51,942 nucleotides of DNA from Oscillospiraceae bacterium (GTDB lineage Bacteria; Bacillota; Clostridia; Oscillospirales; CAG-272). A program made the translations under genes and the position numbers. Below, in pieces: positions 7,683 to 15,159 of the stretch. The stretch spans positions 1 through 51,942 of the forward strand of contig SVSJ01000017.1 in assembly GCA_015064355.1 (NCBI GenBank). The letters are read 5' to 3'. The notes below the pieces were generated by a model. It searched no databases. It was given only the letters and a program-made list of their open reading frames with translations, and had not been told where the DNA came from. Within the stretch, counting starts at the first letter, position 1. Every line of letters begins with the position of its first letter.

Positions 7683-9011
7683 TTAGCGTCTGCCGCTCAT
7701 TCTGCGAAGCTTCTGCTCACGTCTGCGCGCCTGAATTAGAACGTAGGCAACGGACAAAACCACGATCGCAATAATGGTTGAGATGAAGAAGCGGCTCTTT
7801 GTGAACTGCTTTATTCCCTCAAGGAAGTGAAGAAACTCACTTCGCGTAATGCTTGAGGTGGTGATAAGGGGACAGCTTCCCAAAATCTCATCTCCATAGA
7901 GCACGGTGATAGATCCTGCTATAGCTCCCGCTTCAACCGGTGCCTCAAGGGAGTCGGAGTAGGTATTATAGCTGTAGCGGATATCCTTCTGCAGATCTAT
8001 AGACTTTGGCAGGTAAACGGTAATATCGTTCTGAGGAACAAGGGTAACATAGTCGAGGGTTGACGAGAGGGTCACGGGAAGCTCGCAGATTATTTTCGAC
8101 GAGGACAAAACCTGTGCGTAATCGTAAGCCTCAAATGCCCATTTAAGCATATTTGTTCCGTTTATGTAGCTGTAGAGCTTGCCGTCTTCGTCCTTTTCCG
8201 CGCCCAGCACAACTGCCAGGTAGGTAAGGCCACGCTCCTCATCCTCGGCAACGGCACATAGGGTGTATCCGCCCTGGGTGGTTGCGCCTGCGTTCATTCC
8301 GATAGCGTCGCTGTAGTAGTAATCCACGCTGTAGAATTTGGAAATGAGGCAGTTGCGGTTGTAGATACTGCGGTAGTCACTTTTGTTTGTGGCGTCCATT
8401 ACGTACTTTGATGTTGCGGTAATGTCTATAAACTCGGGTATATTGTATGCGTATTTTGCGATCAGTGCGGTGTCTGCGGCGGTTGTCACCATCAGATCAT
8501 CGTGGAGACCTGTAGGGTTCATATAATAGGTGTTGTACGCGCCGATCCACGCTGCTTTTTCATTCATCATTCTGACAAACGAGGCTGTGTCACCTGCTGT
8601 TGCGTGAGCAAGGATAATCGCTGCATCGTTTGCGGAGTTGACCAGCATACAGTTGAGCATCTGGCGTACTGTAACTATCTCTCCGTCGTAAAAGCCGATC
8701 TTGTTGCCTGCGACCTCGCCGAGCATTTCCCGTGTGACTGTGATCTCTGTGTCAAGGGCTCCCTCGAAATAGTCGAAAGCCACAATGGCTGTCATAAGCT
8801 TTACGGTTGATGCAGGATACACGATCTCTGTAGGGTTATACTCAAACAGTGCGGTATCATTCTCGAAATTATAAAGGTACGCTGCCTTGCACTTTTCCAG
8901 CGGCGGGACGGGTGGCAGGGAGTCGGTATCGTCCGCTGACACGGTAACCGCAGACAAAAGGATCTGCAATACAACAATAATTAGCGCTGTAATTCGAATT
9001 TTGAATTTCAT
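7683..9011 (-). CDS. D-alanyl-D-alanine carboxypeptidase-like protein with altered KTG motif
   Basis: A 442-residue peptidase S11 (DacA/DacF) family protein, exported by a signal peptide (about 1-26) and anchored by a C-terminal membrane helix (about 408-427) with a basic tail. The acylation motif is intact, S68-T-V-K71, and so is the SxN motif, S126-A-N128. The third motif, normally KTG in the context G-x-KTG-x-T, reads G-M-N-A-G-A-T at residues 238-244, so Lys and Thr are replaced by Asn and Ala. Family knowledge says this Lys helps bind substrate carboxylate, so activity may be lost or changed. The start at 9011 matches the signal peptide; an upstream in-frame extension would overlap ribF. 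It is the last gene of the operon. Confidence 0.85.
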   Translation of the reverse strand: MKFKIRITALIIVVLQILLSAVTVSADDTDSLPPVPPLEKCKAAYLYNFENDTALFEYNPTEIVYPASTVKLMTAIVAFDYFEGALDTEITVTREMLGEVAGNKIGFYDGEIVTVRQMLNCMLVNSANDAAIILAHATAGDTASFVRMMNEKAAWIGAYNTYYMNPTGLHDDLMVTTAADTALIAKYAYNIPEFIDITATSKYVMDATNKSDYRSIYNRNCLISKFYSVDYYYSDAIGMNAGATTQGGYTLCAVAEDEERGLTYLAVVLGAEKDEDGKLYSYINGTNMLKWAFEAYDYAQVLSSSKIICELPVTLSSTLDYVTLVPQNDITVYLPKSIDLQKDIRYSYNTYSDSLEAPVEAGAIAGSITVLYGDEILGSCPLITTSSITRSEFLHFLEGIKQFTKSRFFISTIIAIVVLSVAYVLIQARRREQKLRRMSGRR

Positions 9012-9027
9012 TGTGAATATTCCAATA

Positions 9028-9969
9028 TTATAAGATATTTTTGAGCAGTTCTTTTGCTCTTGTGGCGTCCTGTTCAATGGCGGATCTGAGAGAGTCGATG
9101 TCGTCAAATTTTATCTCCTCGCGAAGCATTGCGTAAAGCTTCACGGTGGCGCATTTGCCGTAGATCTCACCGTCGAAATCGAAAATGTGGGTTTCTATGG
9201 TTACATCACTTTGATTGTCGTTGACGGTGGGACGATGGCCAATGTTGCACACGCCTCCGTAGATGTTTTCTCCACCGTTTTTATATAGAGTTACGCTGCA
9301 GCAGTACACACCGTTTTTTGGTTGCACTTTTCCCCGGGGAAGTCGCTGGTTAATGGTGCGGATTCCCATTTTTCTGCCGATCTGCACGCCGTGCTCGATA
9401 ATTGATGTTATGGAGTAGGGGGAGGCGAGGAGCAGATTTGCTTCTTCCACGCATCCGTCCTTGATGAGCCTGCGGATACGTGAGGAGGACACCCTCTCAC
9501 CCTCAATCCTTTGTTCCGGAACGATGCGGTAGGCGATGCCGTGGCTTTCTGCCATTTTGCCGAGATCGTCGGCTGTGCAAGCTGCACCCTTGCCGAAGGT
9601 AAAATTGAAGCCGCACACTACGGCTGAGGGGGCGTGTTTTCTTGCTATAGAGTCCTCGAAAAACGTTGCCCCGTCGATGTCCTTGAGATCTTCGAAGCTT
9701 TCAATGATCTCGTAATCTATATTGCATTCCGCAAAGAGGGTGCTTTTTTCGAAATTTGCAGTAAGCTCGTTTGCCGTATTCTCATCTTTCCACGACTTTT
9801 CAAAGGTCCACACGCAAACGGGAACACCACGCTCTGCTGCCAGCTTTTTTGCCTCGTCGAACAATGCGCGGTGGCCAAGATGTACCCCGTCAAAATATCC
9901 GAGGACGATTACCGAGCCCTTGGGTAAGGCGGCTACGTCGCTGTGGGTGTGAAGATCAATAATTGGCAT
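9028..9969 (-). CDS. ribF: Bifunctional riboflavin kinase/FAD synthetase
   Basis: A 313-residue cytoplasmic enzyme making FMN from riboflavin and then FAD. The N-terminal adenylyltransferase half shows LGYFDGVHLGHRALFDEAK (nucleotide-binding HxGH) and VSSSRIRRLIKDG near 160-172. The C-terminal kinase half shows PRGKVQPKNGVYCCSV and the THIFDFDGEIYG block. Length is typical. The start at 9969 gives MPIIDLHTHSDV; a longer in-frame start would run into the upstream oxidoreductase gene. It lies 22 bp after the aldo/keto reductase gene and 16 bp before the carboxypeptidase-like gene, so it is operonic. With RibU it gives the window both uptake and activation of riboflavin, although only ribU carries the riboswitch. 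Confidence 0.95.
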   Translation of the reverse strand: MPIIDLHTHSDVAALPKGSVIVLGYFDGVHLGHRALFDEAKKLAAERGVPVCVWTFEKSWKDENTANELTANFEKSTLFAECNIDYEIIESFEDLKDIDGATFFEDSIARKHAPSAVVCGFNFTFGKGAACTADDLGKMAESHGIAYRIVPEQRIEGERVSSSRIRRLIKDGCVEEANLLLASPYSITSIIEHGVQIGRKMGIRTINQRLPRGKVQPKNGVYCCSVTLYKNGGENIYGGVCNIGHRPTVNDNQSDVTIETHIFDFDGEIYGKCATVKLYAMLREEIKFDDIDSLRSAIEQDATRAKELLKNIL

Positions 9970-9991
9970 AGTTAATCCTATCAGTTGTTGT

Positions 9992-11050
9992 TTAATATAC
10001 TTTAAGAGCAAACACCGGGCAGACCTTGGTGCAATATCCGCAGCGGACGCATTTTTTGTCGTCGGGAACAGCACGGTACTTGGGAGCGGCCTGTTCGATG
10101 CCTGCGCTACGAGCAAATTCTCCGGCAAAATCAAGGGAGGGGTCCGCCTCTTCGTCAGCTACCTCCACCAGCCGGAGAGCACCCTCACCGCAACGGCGCA
10201 CACAAGCTCCGCAGCCCTCGCAGTATTCTTCCACATGGAGTGTGCGGTGCTTTGACTGAAGTCTGGCGCGATCGGTGTCGGAGAACTTTCCCTCGGAGAG
10301 GAAGCGGAGGTTTGCGTCAACCTCGTCGATAGATTGCATTCCGACTGCTACGGCATCTATGTAGGGCTTGTCCAGCACAAATCGGAGAGCTTCTTCCGCG
10401 GATGTGCAGAGATGACCGCCGCCCAGAGCCTTCATTCCGAAAATACCGATCCCGCGGGAGTGGGCAATTTTCAAAGCCTCGCCCATTTCTTCCGCTGTGC
10501 CGTCGGCGATTCCAATTCCCGCTTTGTTGTAAAGTGGGTGGCAAACGTCAACTGGTACACCCTCGTCAAGCAGCTTGATAAGTCCGCGGATAAGAGCCAC
10601 GTGATGCGTTGATGCACCAACCGCGCGGATGATGCCACGCTCGCGACATTCCAGCAGGTATTCGTAGGCCTCTCTGTGGCCGCGCATTGTGTCGTAGCTT
10701 TCCTGCTCGTGAAGCATGAATATGTCGATAACGTCACGGTCAAGCTCTCGCCTTGCTTCTTCCACAGCGGCGATTGCCAGCTCTCTGGAATAAGCGTAGG
10801 TTTTGGTTGAGATTACTACGTCCTCGGGGGATTTGCAGATCCGAAGTGCCTCGCGTATGATATCATAGTTTGCATAATACTGTGCGGTATCAATAAAGTT
10901 GATACCGCAGTCGAAAGCATACGCAAGAACACGGGCAGCCTCTCCCAGTGGAAGTGCCGCCTGCATACCCGAGACGGTAAGCGACCCCATTGCAATTCGC
11001 GACACGCGAGGAAGGCGCGGAGACAAAACCGTTCTCTGAATATTGTTCAT
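9992..11050 (-). CDS. Aldo/keto reductase with two C-terminal 4Fe-4S clusters
   Basis: A 352-residue NADPH-type aldo/keto reductase fused to a ferredoxin domain. The catalytic tetrad is visible: D54 (FIDTAQYY), Y59, K83 (VISTKTYAY) and H114 (DIFMLHE). Two C-x2-C-x2-C-x3-C clusters follow, at C277/280/283/287 (followed by GEGAL) and C334/337/340/344 (followed by PVF). Such ferredoxin-fused reductases are common in anaerobes, and their substrates are mostly unknown. It lies 6 bp after ireB and 22 bp before ribF. Confidence 0.9.
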   Translation of the reverse strand: MNNIQRTVLSPRLPRVSRIAMGSLTVSGMQAALPLGEAARVLAYAFDCGINFIDTAQYYANYDIIREALRICKSPEDVVISTKTYAYSRELAIAAVEEARRELDRDVIDIFMLHEQESYDTMRGHREAYEYLLECRERGIIRAVGASTHHVALIRGLIKLLDEGVPVDVCHPLYNKAGIGIADGTAEEMGEALKIAHSRGIGIFGMKALGGGHLCTSAEEALRFVLDKPYIDAVAVGMQSIDEVDANLRFLSEGKFSDTDRARLQSKHRTLHVEEYCEGCGACVRRCGEGALRLVEVADEEADPSLDFAGEFARSAGIEQAAPKYRAVPDDKKCVRCGYCTKVCPVFALKVY

Positions 11051-11056
11051 ATTAAA

Positions 11057-11314
11057 TTACAGATTCAAGTATTCCTTGAGAAGAGCTGCCATAAGCTCAT
11101 CTCTGTCAATGCGGCGAATCATACCGCGGGCATTTTTGTAGTTTGTGATGTAGGTGGGGTCTTCTGTGAGAACGTATCCGACAAGCTGATTGATAGGGTT
11201 GTATCCCTTTTCGCTCAGTGCATCGTAAACCGCGCGCAGAAGCATTTTGCGTTCACGGTCACGCTCTTCCTCACGTATGGAAAAGGTTATGGTTCTGTCC
11301 ATATCGTTTTTCAT
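11057..11314 (-). CDS. ireB: IreB family regulatory phosphoprotein (UPF0297)
   Basis: An 85-residue small cytoplasmic protein. The hallmark EKGYNPINQLVGYVLTEDPT-YIT block is present, as is the C-terminal NARGMIRRIDRDELM. In enterococci IreB is a target of the PASTA kinase IreK and affects cell-wall stress resistance; the N-terminal threonine region is represented here by DRTITFS. The usual neighbours alaS and ruvX are absent; instead it sits between glyA (29 bp) and the aldo/keto reductase gene (6 bp). AGGTATTACAA precedes the ATG. Confidence 0.93.
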   Translation of the reverse strand: MKNDMDRTITFSIREEERDRERKMLLRAVYDALSEKGYNPINQLVGYVLTEDPTYITNYKNARGMIRRIDRDELMAALLKEYLNL

Positions 11315-11343
11315 TTGTAATACCTCCGTGACAGTTTATTTTA

Positions 11344-12597
11344 TCAGTCCTTGTAAATAGGATGCTTTTTGCAGATTTTTGTAACCTCAGTTCTGATATA
11401 ATCGCGGCTGCCTTCAAAATCCTTTGCGGCAAGTCCGATGAGGTGGGAGAGGGTCTTCATATCGTTTGTGTCGAGTCCGCGGCTTGTTACTGCGGGAGTA
11501 CCGATTCTGATACCGCTTGTAACAAAGGGAGACTGGGGATCGTTGGGAATTGCGTTCTTGTTTACTGTGATAAGCACTTCGTCAAGTCTGTGCTCGAATT
11601 CTTTACCTGTAAGGTCGAAGGGACGAAGGTCGCAGAGCATCAGGTGGTTGTCAGTGCCGCCGGATACCAGATTGAATCCTTCTTCAAGGAGTCCTGCTGC
11701 CAGCGCCTGTGCATTGTCGATGATCTTCTGCTGATATTCCTTGAACTCGGGTGTGAGAGCTTCGCCGAATGCAACAGCCTTAGCTGCGATAACGTGCATA
11801 AGAGGACCGCCCTGAGTGCCTGGGAAGATAGCCTTGTCGATTGCCTTTGCAAACTCTTCCTTACACATGATCATACCGCCACGGGGACCGCGAAGGGTTT
11901 TGTGAGTGGTTGTGGTAACAACGTCAGCGTAGGGTACGGGAGAGGGATGGAGACCAGCGGCAACAAGGCCTGCGATGTGTGCCATATCTACCATAAGAAG
12001 AGCGCCGCCTGCGTGAGCAATATTTGCGATTCTCTCGAAATCAATGATTCTGGGGTAAGCGGATGCGCCTGCAACAACCAGCTTGGGCTTGTGCTCATTA
12101 ACCAGCTTTTCAAGCTCATCGTAGTCTAAGTAACCGTCGTCGTTTACACCGTAGGGAACAAAGTTGTAGTTCTTGCCGGACATATTAACGGGGCTGCCGT
12201 GGGTAAGGTGACCGCCGTGAGCAAGATTCATACCGAGGATAGTATCTCCTACATTAACGAGAGCGAAGTATACTGCCATATTAGCCTGTGCGCCGCTGTG
12301 GGGCTGAACGTTAACGTGCTCGGCACCGAAGAGCTTTTTCGCACGCTCGATTGCGATGTTTTCTGCAATGTCAACAACCTCGCATCCGCCGTAGTAGCGC
12401 TTTGCAGGATAGCCTTCTGCGTATTTATTTGTCAGTGCGCTGCCCATGGCAAGAAGAACTGCCTTTGATACAACGTTTTCGGAAGCGATAAGCTCGAGGC
12501 CGCCTCTCTGTCTCTGGAGCTCTTTTGCGACCACGTCACCTATTTCGGGGTCAAGTGTCTGAAGATTTTGTACGAGTTCATTTACGCTAATATTCAT
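11344..12597 (-). CDS. glyA: Serine hydroxymethyltransferase
   Basis: A 417-residue cytoplasmic PLP enzyme that converts serine and tetrahydrofolate to glycine and methylenetetrahydrofolate. Full-length family match: [29 protein letters not shown], the PLP lysine K233 in [16 protein letters not shown], and the C-terminal [23 protein letters not shown] precedes the ATG. It is the first gene of the five-gene operon and has a good promoter upstream. No glycine riboswitch is seen. Confidence 0.98.
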   Translation of the reverse strand: MNISVNELVQNLQTLDPEIGDVVAKELQRQRGGLELIASENVVSKAVLLAMGSALTNKYAEGYPAKRYYGGCEVVDIAENIAIERAKKLFGAEHVNVQPHSGAQANMAVYFALVNVGDTILGMNLAHGGHLTHGSPVNMSGKNYNFVPYGVNDDGYLDYDELEKLVNEHKPKLVVAGASAYPRIIDFERIANIAHAGGALLMVDMAHIAGLVAAGLHPSPVPYADVVTTTTHKTLRGPRGGMIMCKEEFAKAIDKAIFPGTQGGPLMHVIAAKAVAFGEALTPEFKEYQQKIIDNAQALAAGLLEEGFNLVSGGTDNHLMLCDLRPFDLTGKEFEHRLDEVLITVNKNAIPNDPQSPFVTSGIRIGTPAVTSRGLDTNDMKTLSHLIGLAAKDFEGSRDYIRTEVTKICKKHPIYKD

Positions 12598-12671
12598 TAT
12601 TTATACCTCCGTCTCTGCCTGGTGCAGAGTATGATTTCTTTACTTCGAGAAAAATATCTCCTCAATATAAT

Positions 12672-12700
12672 ATTATAGCAATAGTGCTCTCAAAAATCAA
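12672..12700 (-). promoter_or_regulatory. Promoter of the glyA operon
   Basis: On the minus strand: TTGATT (12700-12695), a 17-bp spacer, TATAAT (12677-12672). The leader to glyA is about 65 nt and contains a CTCTGC...GCAGAG hairpin near 12612-12629. Confidence 0.8.
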
Positions 12701-12755
12701 TAGAAAACGCAAAAATAGGATTTGGCATAAGTGATAAAAAAGCAAAGTGTCGGGT

Positions 12756-12782
12756 GAACTATTTTGGAGAGAACTATTTTGG
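12756..12782. repeat. 12-bp direct repeat in the glyA-minD gap
   Basis: GAACTATTTTGG occurs at 12756-12767 and again at 12771-12782, separated by AGA. It lies between the divergent glyA and minD promoters. The rest of 12598-12934 holds those two promoters and AT-rich sequence; I see no gene in it. Confidence 0.7.
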
Positions 12783-12846
12783 TAGTTATGTGCATGTTTT
12801 TTGGCTCTTATTTAACGATAATTAATAAAAAAATTATTCCACACTA

Positions 12847-12876
12847 TTGACAATATATGCAGTTTGGTGATATAAT
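12847..12876 (+). promoter_or_regulatory. Promoter of the minD-like gene
   Basis: Perfect TTGACA (12847-12852) and TATAAT (12871-12876) with an 18-bp spacer containing GCAGTTTGG, the same word as in the uxaA promoter at 17124. Confidence 0.85.
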
Positions 12877-12934
12877 TTCAGTAGGTAGTTGTCATTTTTT
12901 TGACGACTCAACTTTGATCCTGCGGAGGAGCTGT

Positions 12935-13738
12935 ATGCCTACATACAACAAATTGCTTGTGGCCTCATCAAAGGGCGGCGTTGGTAAAAGTACCACGGCT
13001 CTGGGCCTCGCTGTTGCATTTGCTGAAGCAGGAAAAAACGTACTCCTTGTGGATCTCGATACTGCCAGTCGAAGCCTTGATATGCTTCTTGGTGCAGAGG
13101 ATCATGCGATTGCTGATTTCGGTGATATAATTGACGGCGGGGATGTTTCCAATGTGGCCATCTCGCCTGTTTCAAATCTTGAAAACTTGCGGCTCATTTC
13201 CGCTTGCAATATTGACAGACTTGCCTCTCTTGCAAAAAGCAAGGAGAAGAGTCCGGCGGAGCTGATCAGAGAAGGGGTCGAGCGGATCATTGACGAGGGT
13301 GGATTTGACATTCTCGTGTGTGACACCGGCGGCGGAATTGATTTCGCTTGCGCGGTGGTTAACCTTTTCGATATGACGCTTATTACCTCTGAGCAGGGTA
13401 AGACCTCCATCCGCGGAGCAGAATATGCGGCATCCCAGCTTGAGGCAAATGGGGCAGGGGCTATGCGCCTTGTGATCTGCGCATTTGATCTTGAAGCGGT
13501 AAAGAAAGAAAAACGAGCGGGTATGATCGAGATGATCGATTCCAGCGCTCTCAGCTGTGTTGGGGTTGTTCCCTTTGACCCGAAGCTGCAGGGTATGCAG
13601 GATAAAGGAAAACTCCCCGACAAAAAATCTACCACGGCAATTGCCTACGGTAATATTTCAAAAAGAATATCTGGTTATGATGTAATGCTGTTTGATGGCA
13701 TGAAAAAGCTTCACAAGCAGCGAACAAAGGCCTTATAG
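12935..13738 (+). CDS. minD: MinD-like ParA-family ATPase
   Basis: A 267-residue cytoplasmic/peripheral membrane ATPase. It has the deviant Walker A SSKGGVGKSTT (residues 12-20), NVLLVDLDTASRSLDMLLG (the MinD-type A' motif) and a Walker B-like DILVCDTGGGID. Strong similarity to MinD rests on this central part. The C-terminus, MLFDGMKKLHKQR, could be a short amphipathic membrane-targeting helix. The start at 12935 is chosen for GCGGAGGAG just upstream. MinD normally works with MinC and MinE to place the division site, and neither gene is nearby. The following gene is a methylglyoxal-synthase-like gene, a neighbour also seen in clostridial min operons, so this looks like a reduced min cluster. 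Confidence 0.8.
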   Translation: MPTYNKLLVASSKGGVGKSTTALGLAVAFAEAGKNVLLVDLDTASRSLDMLLGAEDHAIADFGDIIDGGDVSNVAISPVSNLENLRLISACNIDRLASLAKSKEKSPAELIREGVERIIDEGGFDILVCDTGGGIDFACAVVNLFDMTLITSEQGKTSIRGAEYAASQLEANGAGAMRLVICAFDLEAVKKEKRAGMIEMIDSSALSCVGVVPFDPKLQGMQDKGKLPDKKSTTAIAYGNISKRISGYDVMLFDGMKKLHKQRTKAL

Positions 13739-13788
13739 AATACATAATTTAGGACACTACCACAGCACTATTGAAAGGAACTGATGAA

Positions 13789-14226
13789 ATGGATATTGCT
13801 CTCATTGCTGACGACACCAAAAAAGAACTTATGACACAGTTTTGCATTGCATACTGCGGCATTCTGTCTAAACACAATATCTGCGCCACCAGTATCACAG
13901 GTAAGTACGTTCAGGAAGCAACCGGACTTGAAATAGAAAAGCTCCTTCCCGGTAGTCACGGCGGAGCACAGCAGATCACTTCCAGAATTTCCTATAACGA
14001 GATCGACGTGCTTCTGTATTTCCGCAGTACTACACCAAACCACGTTTACGATGAAAATGAATACAATCTTCTCCGTATGTGCGACGTTCACAACGTACCT
14101 ATGGCAACGAATATTGCAACGGCGGAGGTCCTTATCTGCGCTCTTGATCATGGTGATCTTGACTGGAGAGAAATTGTTAACCCCCGTTCTGATTATAACA
14201 AACGCAGACGCGGTATGAGTTATTGA
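13789..14226 (+). CDS. Methylglyoxal synthase-like protein lacking catalytic residues
   Basis: A 145-residue protein colinear with methylglyoxal synthase (MgsA). Kept blocks include MDIALIA, the ATG-like ATSITG motif, the EATGLEIEKLLPG core, GGxQQI and LLRMCDVHNVPMATN. Placed on the E. coli enzyme numbering, the active-site residues are changed: H19 is D8, D71 is A60, D91 is S80, H98 is Y87 and D101 is N90. It therefore probably does not make methylglyoxal from dihydroxyacetone phosphate, although a phosphate-binding role could remain. AAAGGA lies 9 bp before the ATG. It lies 50 bp after the minD-like gene and is probably co-transcribed with it. Confidence 0.85.
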   Translation: MDIALIADDTKKELMTQFCIAYCGILSKHNICATSITGKYVQEATGLEIEKLLPGSHGGAQQITSRISYNEIDVLLYFRSTTPNHVYDENEYNLLRMCDVHNVPMATNIATAEVLICALDHGDLDWREIVNPRSDYNKRRRGMSY

Positions 14227-14292
14227 TCAAAGGAATATTGACTTTTGTAAGACTGTCGGGCAGTGAATGCTGCTCGCCATTGTCTTGCCCTA

Positions 14293-14326
14293 TAGCGTCT
14301 GCCGTTTTCGCGGACGTTATTTTTTT
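14293..14326 (+). terminator. Intrinsic terminator after the mgs-like gene
   Basis: TAGCGTCTGC (14293-14302) pairs with GCGGACGTTA (14310-14319), with two wobble pairs, and is followed by a T-run. It stands only about 18 bp before the next start codon, so it could also act as an attenuator. A second possible hairpin (GGGCAG with CTGCTC) precedes it. Confidence 0.7.
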
Positions 14327-14343
14327 GTAGAAAGAGGAATTTT

Positions 14344-15126
14344 ATGATAAAGCTTTTGTGCCTTGGTGATGTTGTGGGTGAGGAGGGCGTCTCCTTTCTT
14401 GAATCAGGCGGCAGGCTCCGCAAGCTTAAACAAAAGTACTGTGCAGATCTTGTTATTGTAAACGGTGAAAACTCCGCCAAGGGTAACGGTATGACCCCTT
14501 TGTCGGCAGAGCGACTGTACGATGCGGGAGCTGATATAATCACCGGCGGAAACCACACCTTCAGGCGTCGCGAGGTATACAATCTGCTTGACGATGCCGA
14601 CTATCTTGTGCGCCCGGCAAACTATCCGCCGGAGGTGCCCGGTGTGGGGTACGTGATTACTGAGGTTGGCATGAGCCGAGTGCTTGTTATCAACGTTCTC
14701 GGTGTTGTGTATATGGAGCCTATGACTGCGCCGGTGGAGACAGTTGCGAAGATCCTCGAGAGGGAAAAGGGCAACTATGATGTGGCAGTTTGCGATATTC
14801 ACGCGGAGGCTACCTCGGAGAAAATGTTTTTGGCGCGGTATTTCGACGGCAGGCTGGCTGTGGTATTCGGTACTCACACTCACGTTGCCACCGCTGACGC
14901 GCAGGTGCTTCCCGGCGGAACAGGGTATATAACCGACCTTGGAATGTGCGGCTCAATGAACGGGATACTTGGCGTGAAAACAGAGTCCATCATTCACAAG
15001 TTTACGGTAAAGACTCCTAACGTTTTTGAGGCGGCTGAGGGAAACTGCAAGATAAACGGCGCATATTTTGAGATAGACGAGAAGACTGGAAAATGCCTTA
15101 CTGCCCGGAGAGTTGAGGGCGACTAA
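14344..15126 (+). CDS. ymdB: YmdB family metallophosphoesterase
   Basis: A 260-residue cytoplasmic enzyme of the TIGR00282 family. Metal-binding motifs are seen in order: LCLGDVVGEEG, VNGENSAKGNGM, GADIITGGNHTF, LVRPANYPPEVPG, DIHAEATSEK and VFGTHTHVATADAQVLPGGT, ending in ITDLGMCGSMNGILG. In Bacillus YmdB hydrolyses 2',3'-cyclic nucleotides and affects biofilm and motility choice. The usual partner rny is not adjacent. AAAGAGGAA precedes the ATG, and the next gene begins 33 bp downstream. Confidence 0.95.
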   Translation: MIKLLCLGDVVGEEGVSFLESGGRLRKLKQKYCADLVIVNGENSAKGNGMTPLSAERLYDAGADIITGGNHTFRRREVYNLLDDADYLVRPANYPPEVPGVGYVITEVGMSRVLVINVLGVVYMEPMTAPVETVAKILEREKGNYDVAVCDIHAEATSEKMFLARYFDGRLAVVFGTHTHVATADAQVLPGGTGYITDLGMCGSMNGILGVKTESIIHKFTVKTPNVFEAAEGNCKINGAYFEIDEKTGKCLTARRVEGD

Positions 15127-15159
15127 ACTGATATTTTACCGAAAAATCGGAGAGATAAA

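Noticed and set aside
12610-12670. Glycine riboswitch before glyA
   Set aside because: The leader is too short and lacks the tandem aptamer consensus.
14220-14290. Small RNA or riboswitch before ymdB
   Set aside because: Only short, non-diagnostic hairpins and the terminator are seen; no known aptamer core is recognised.
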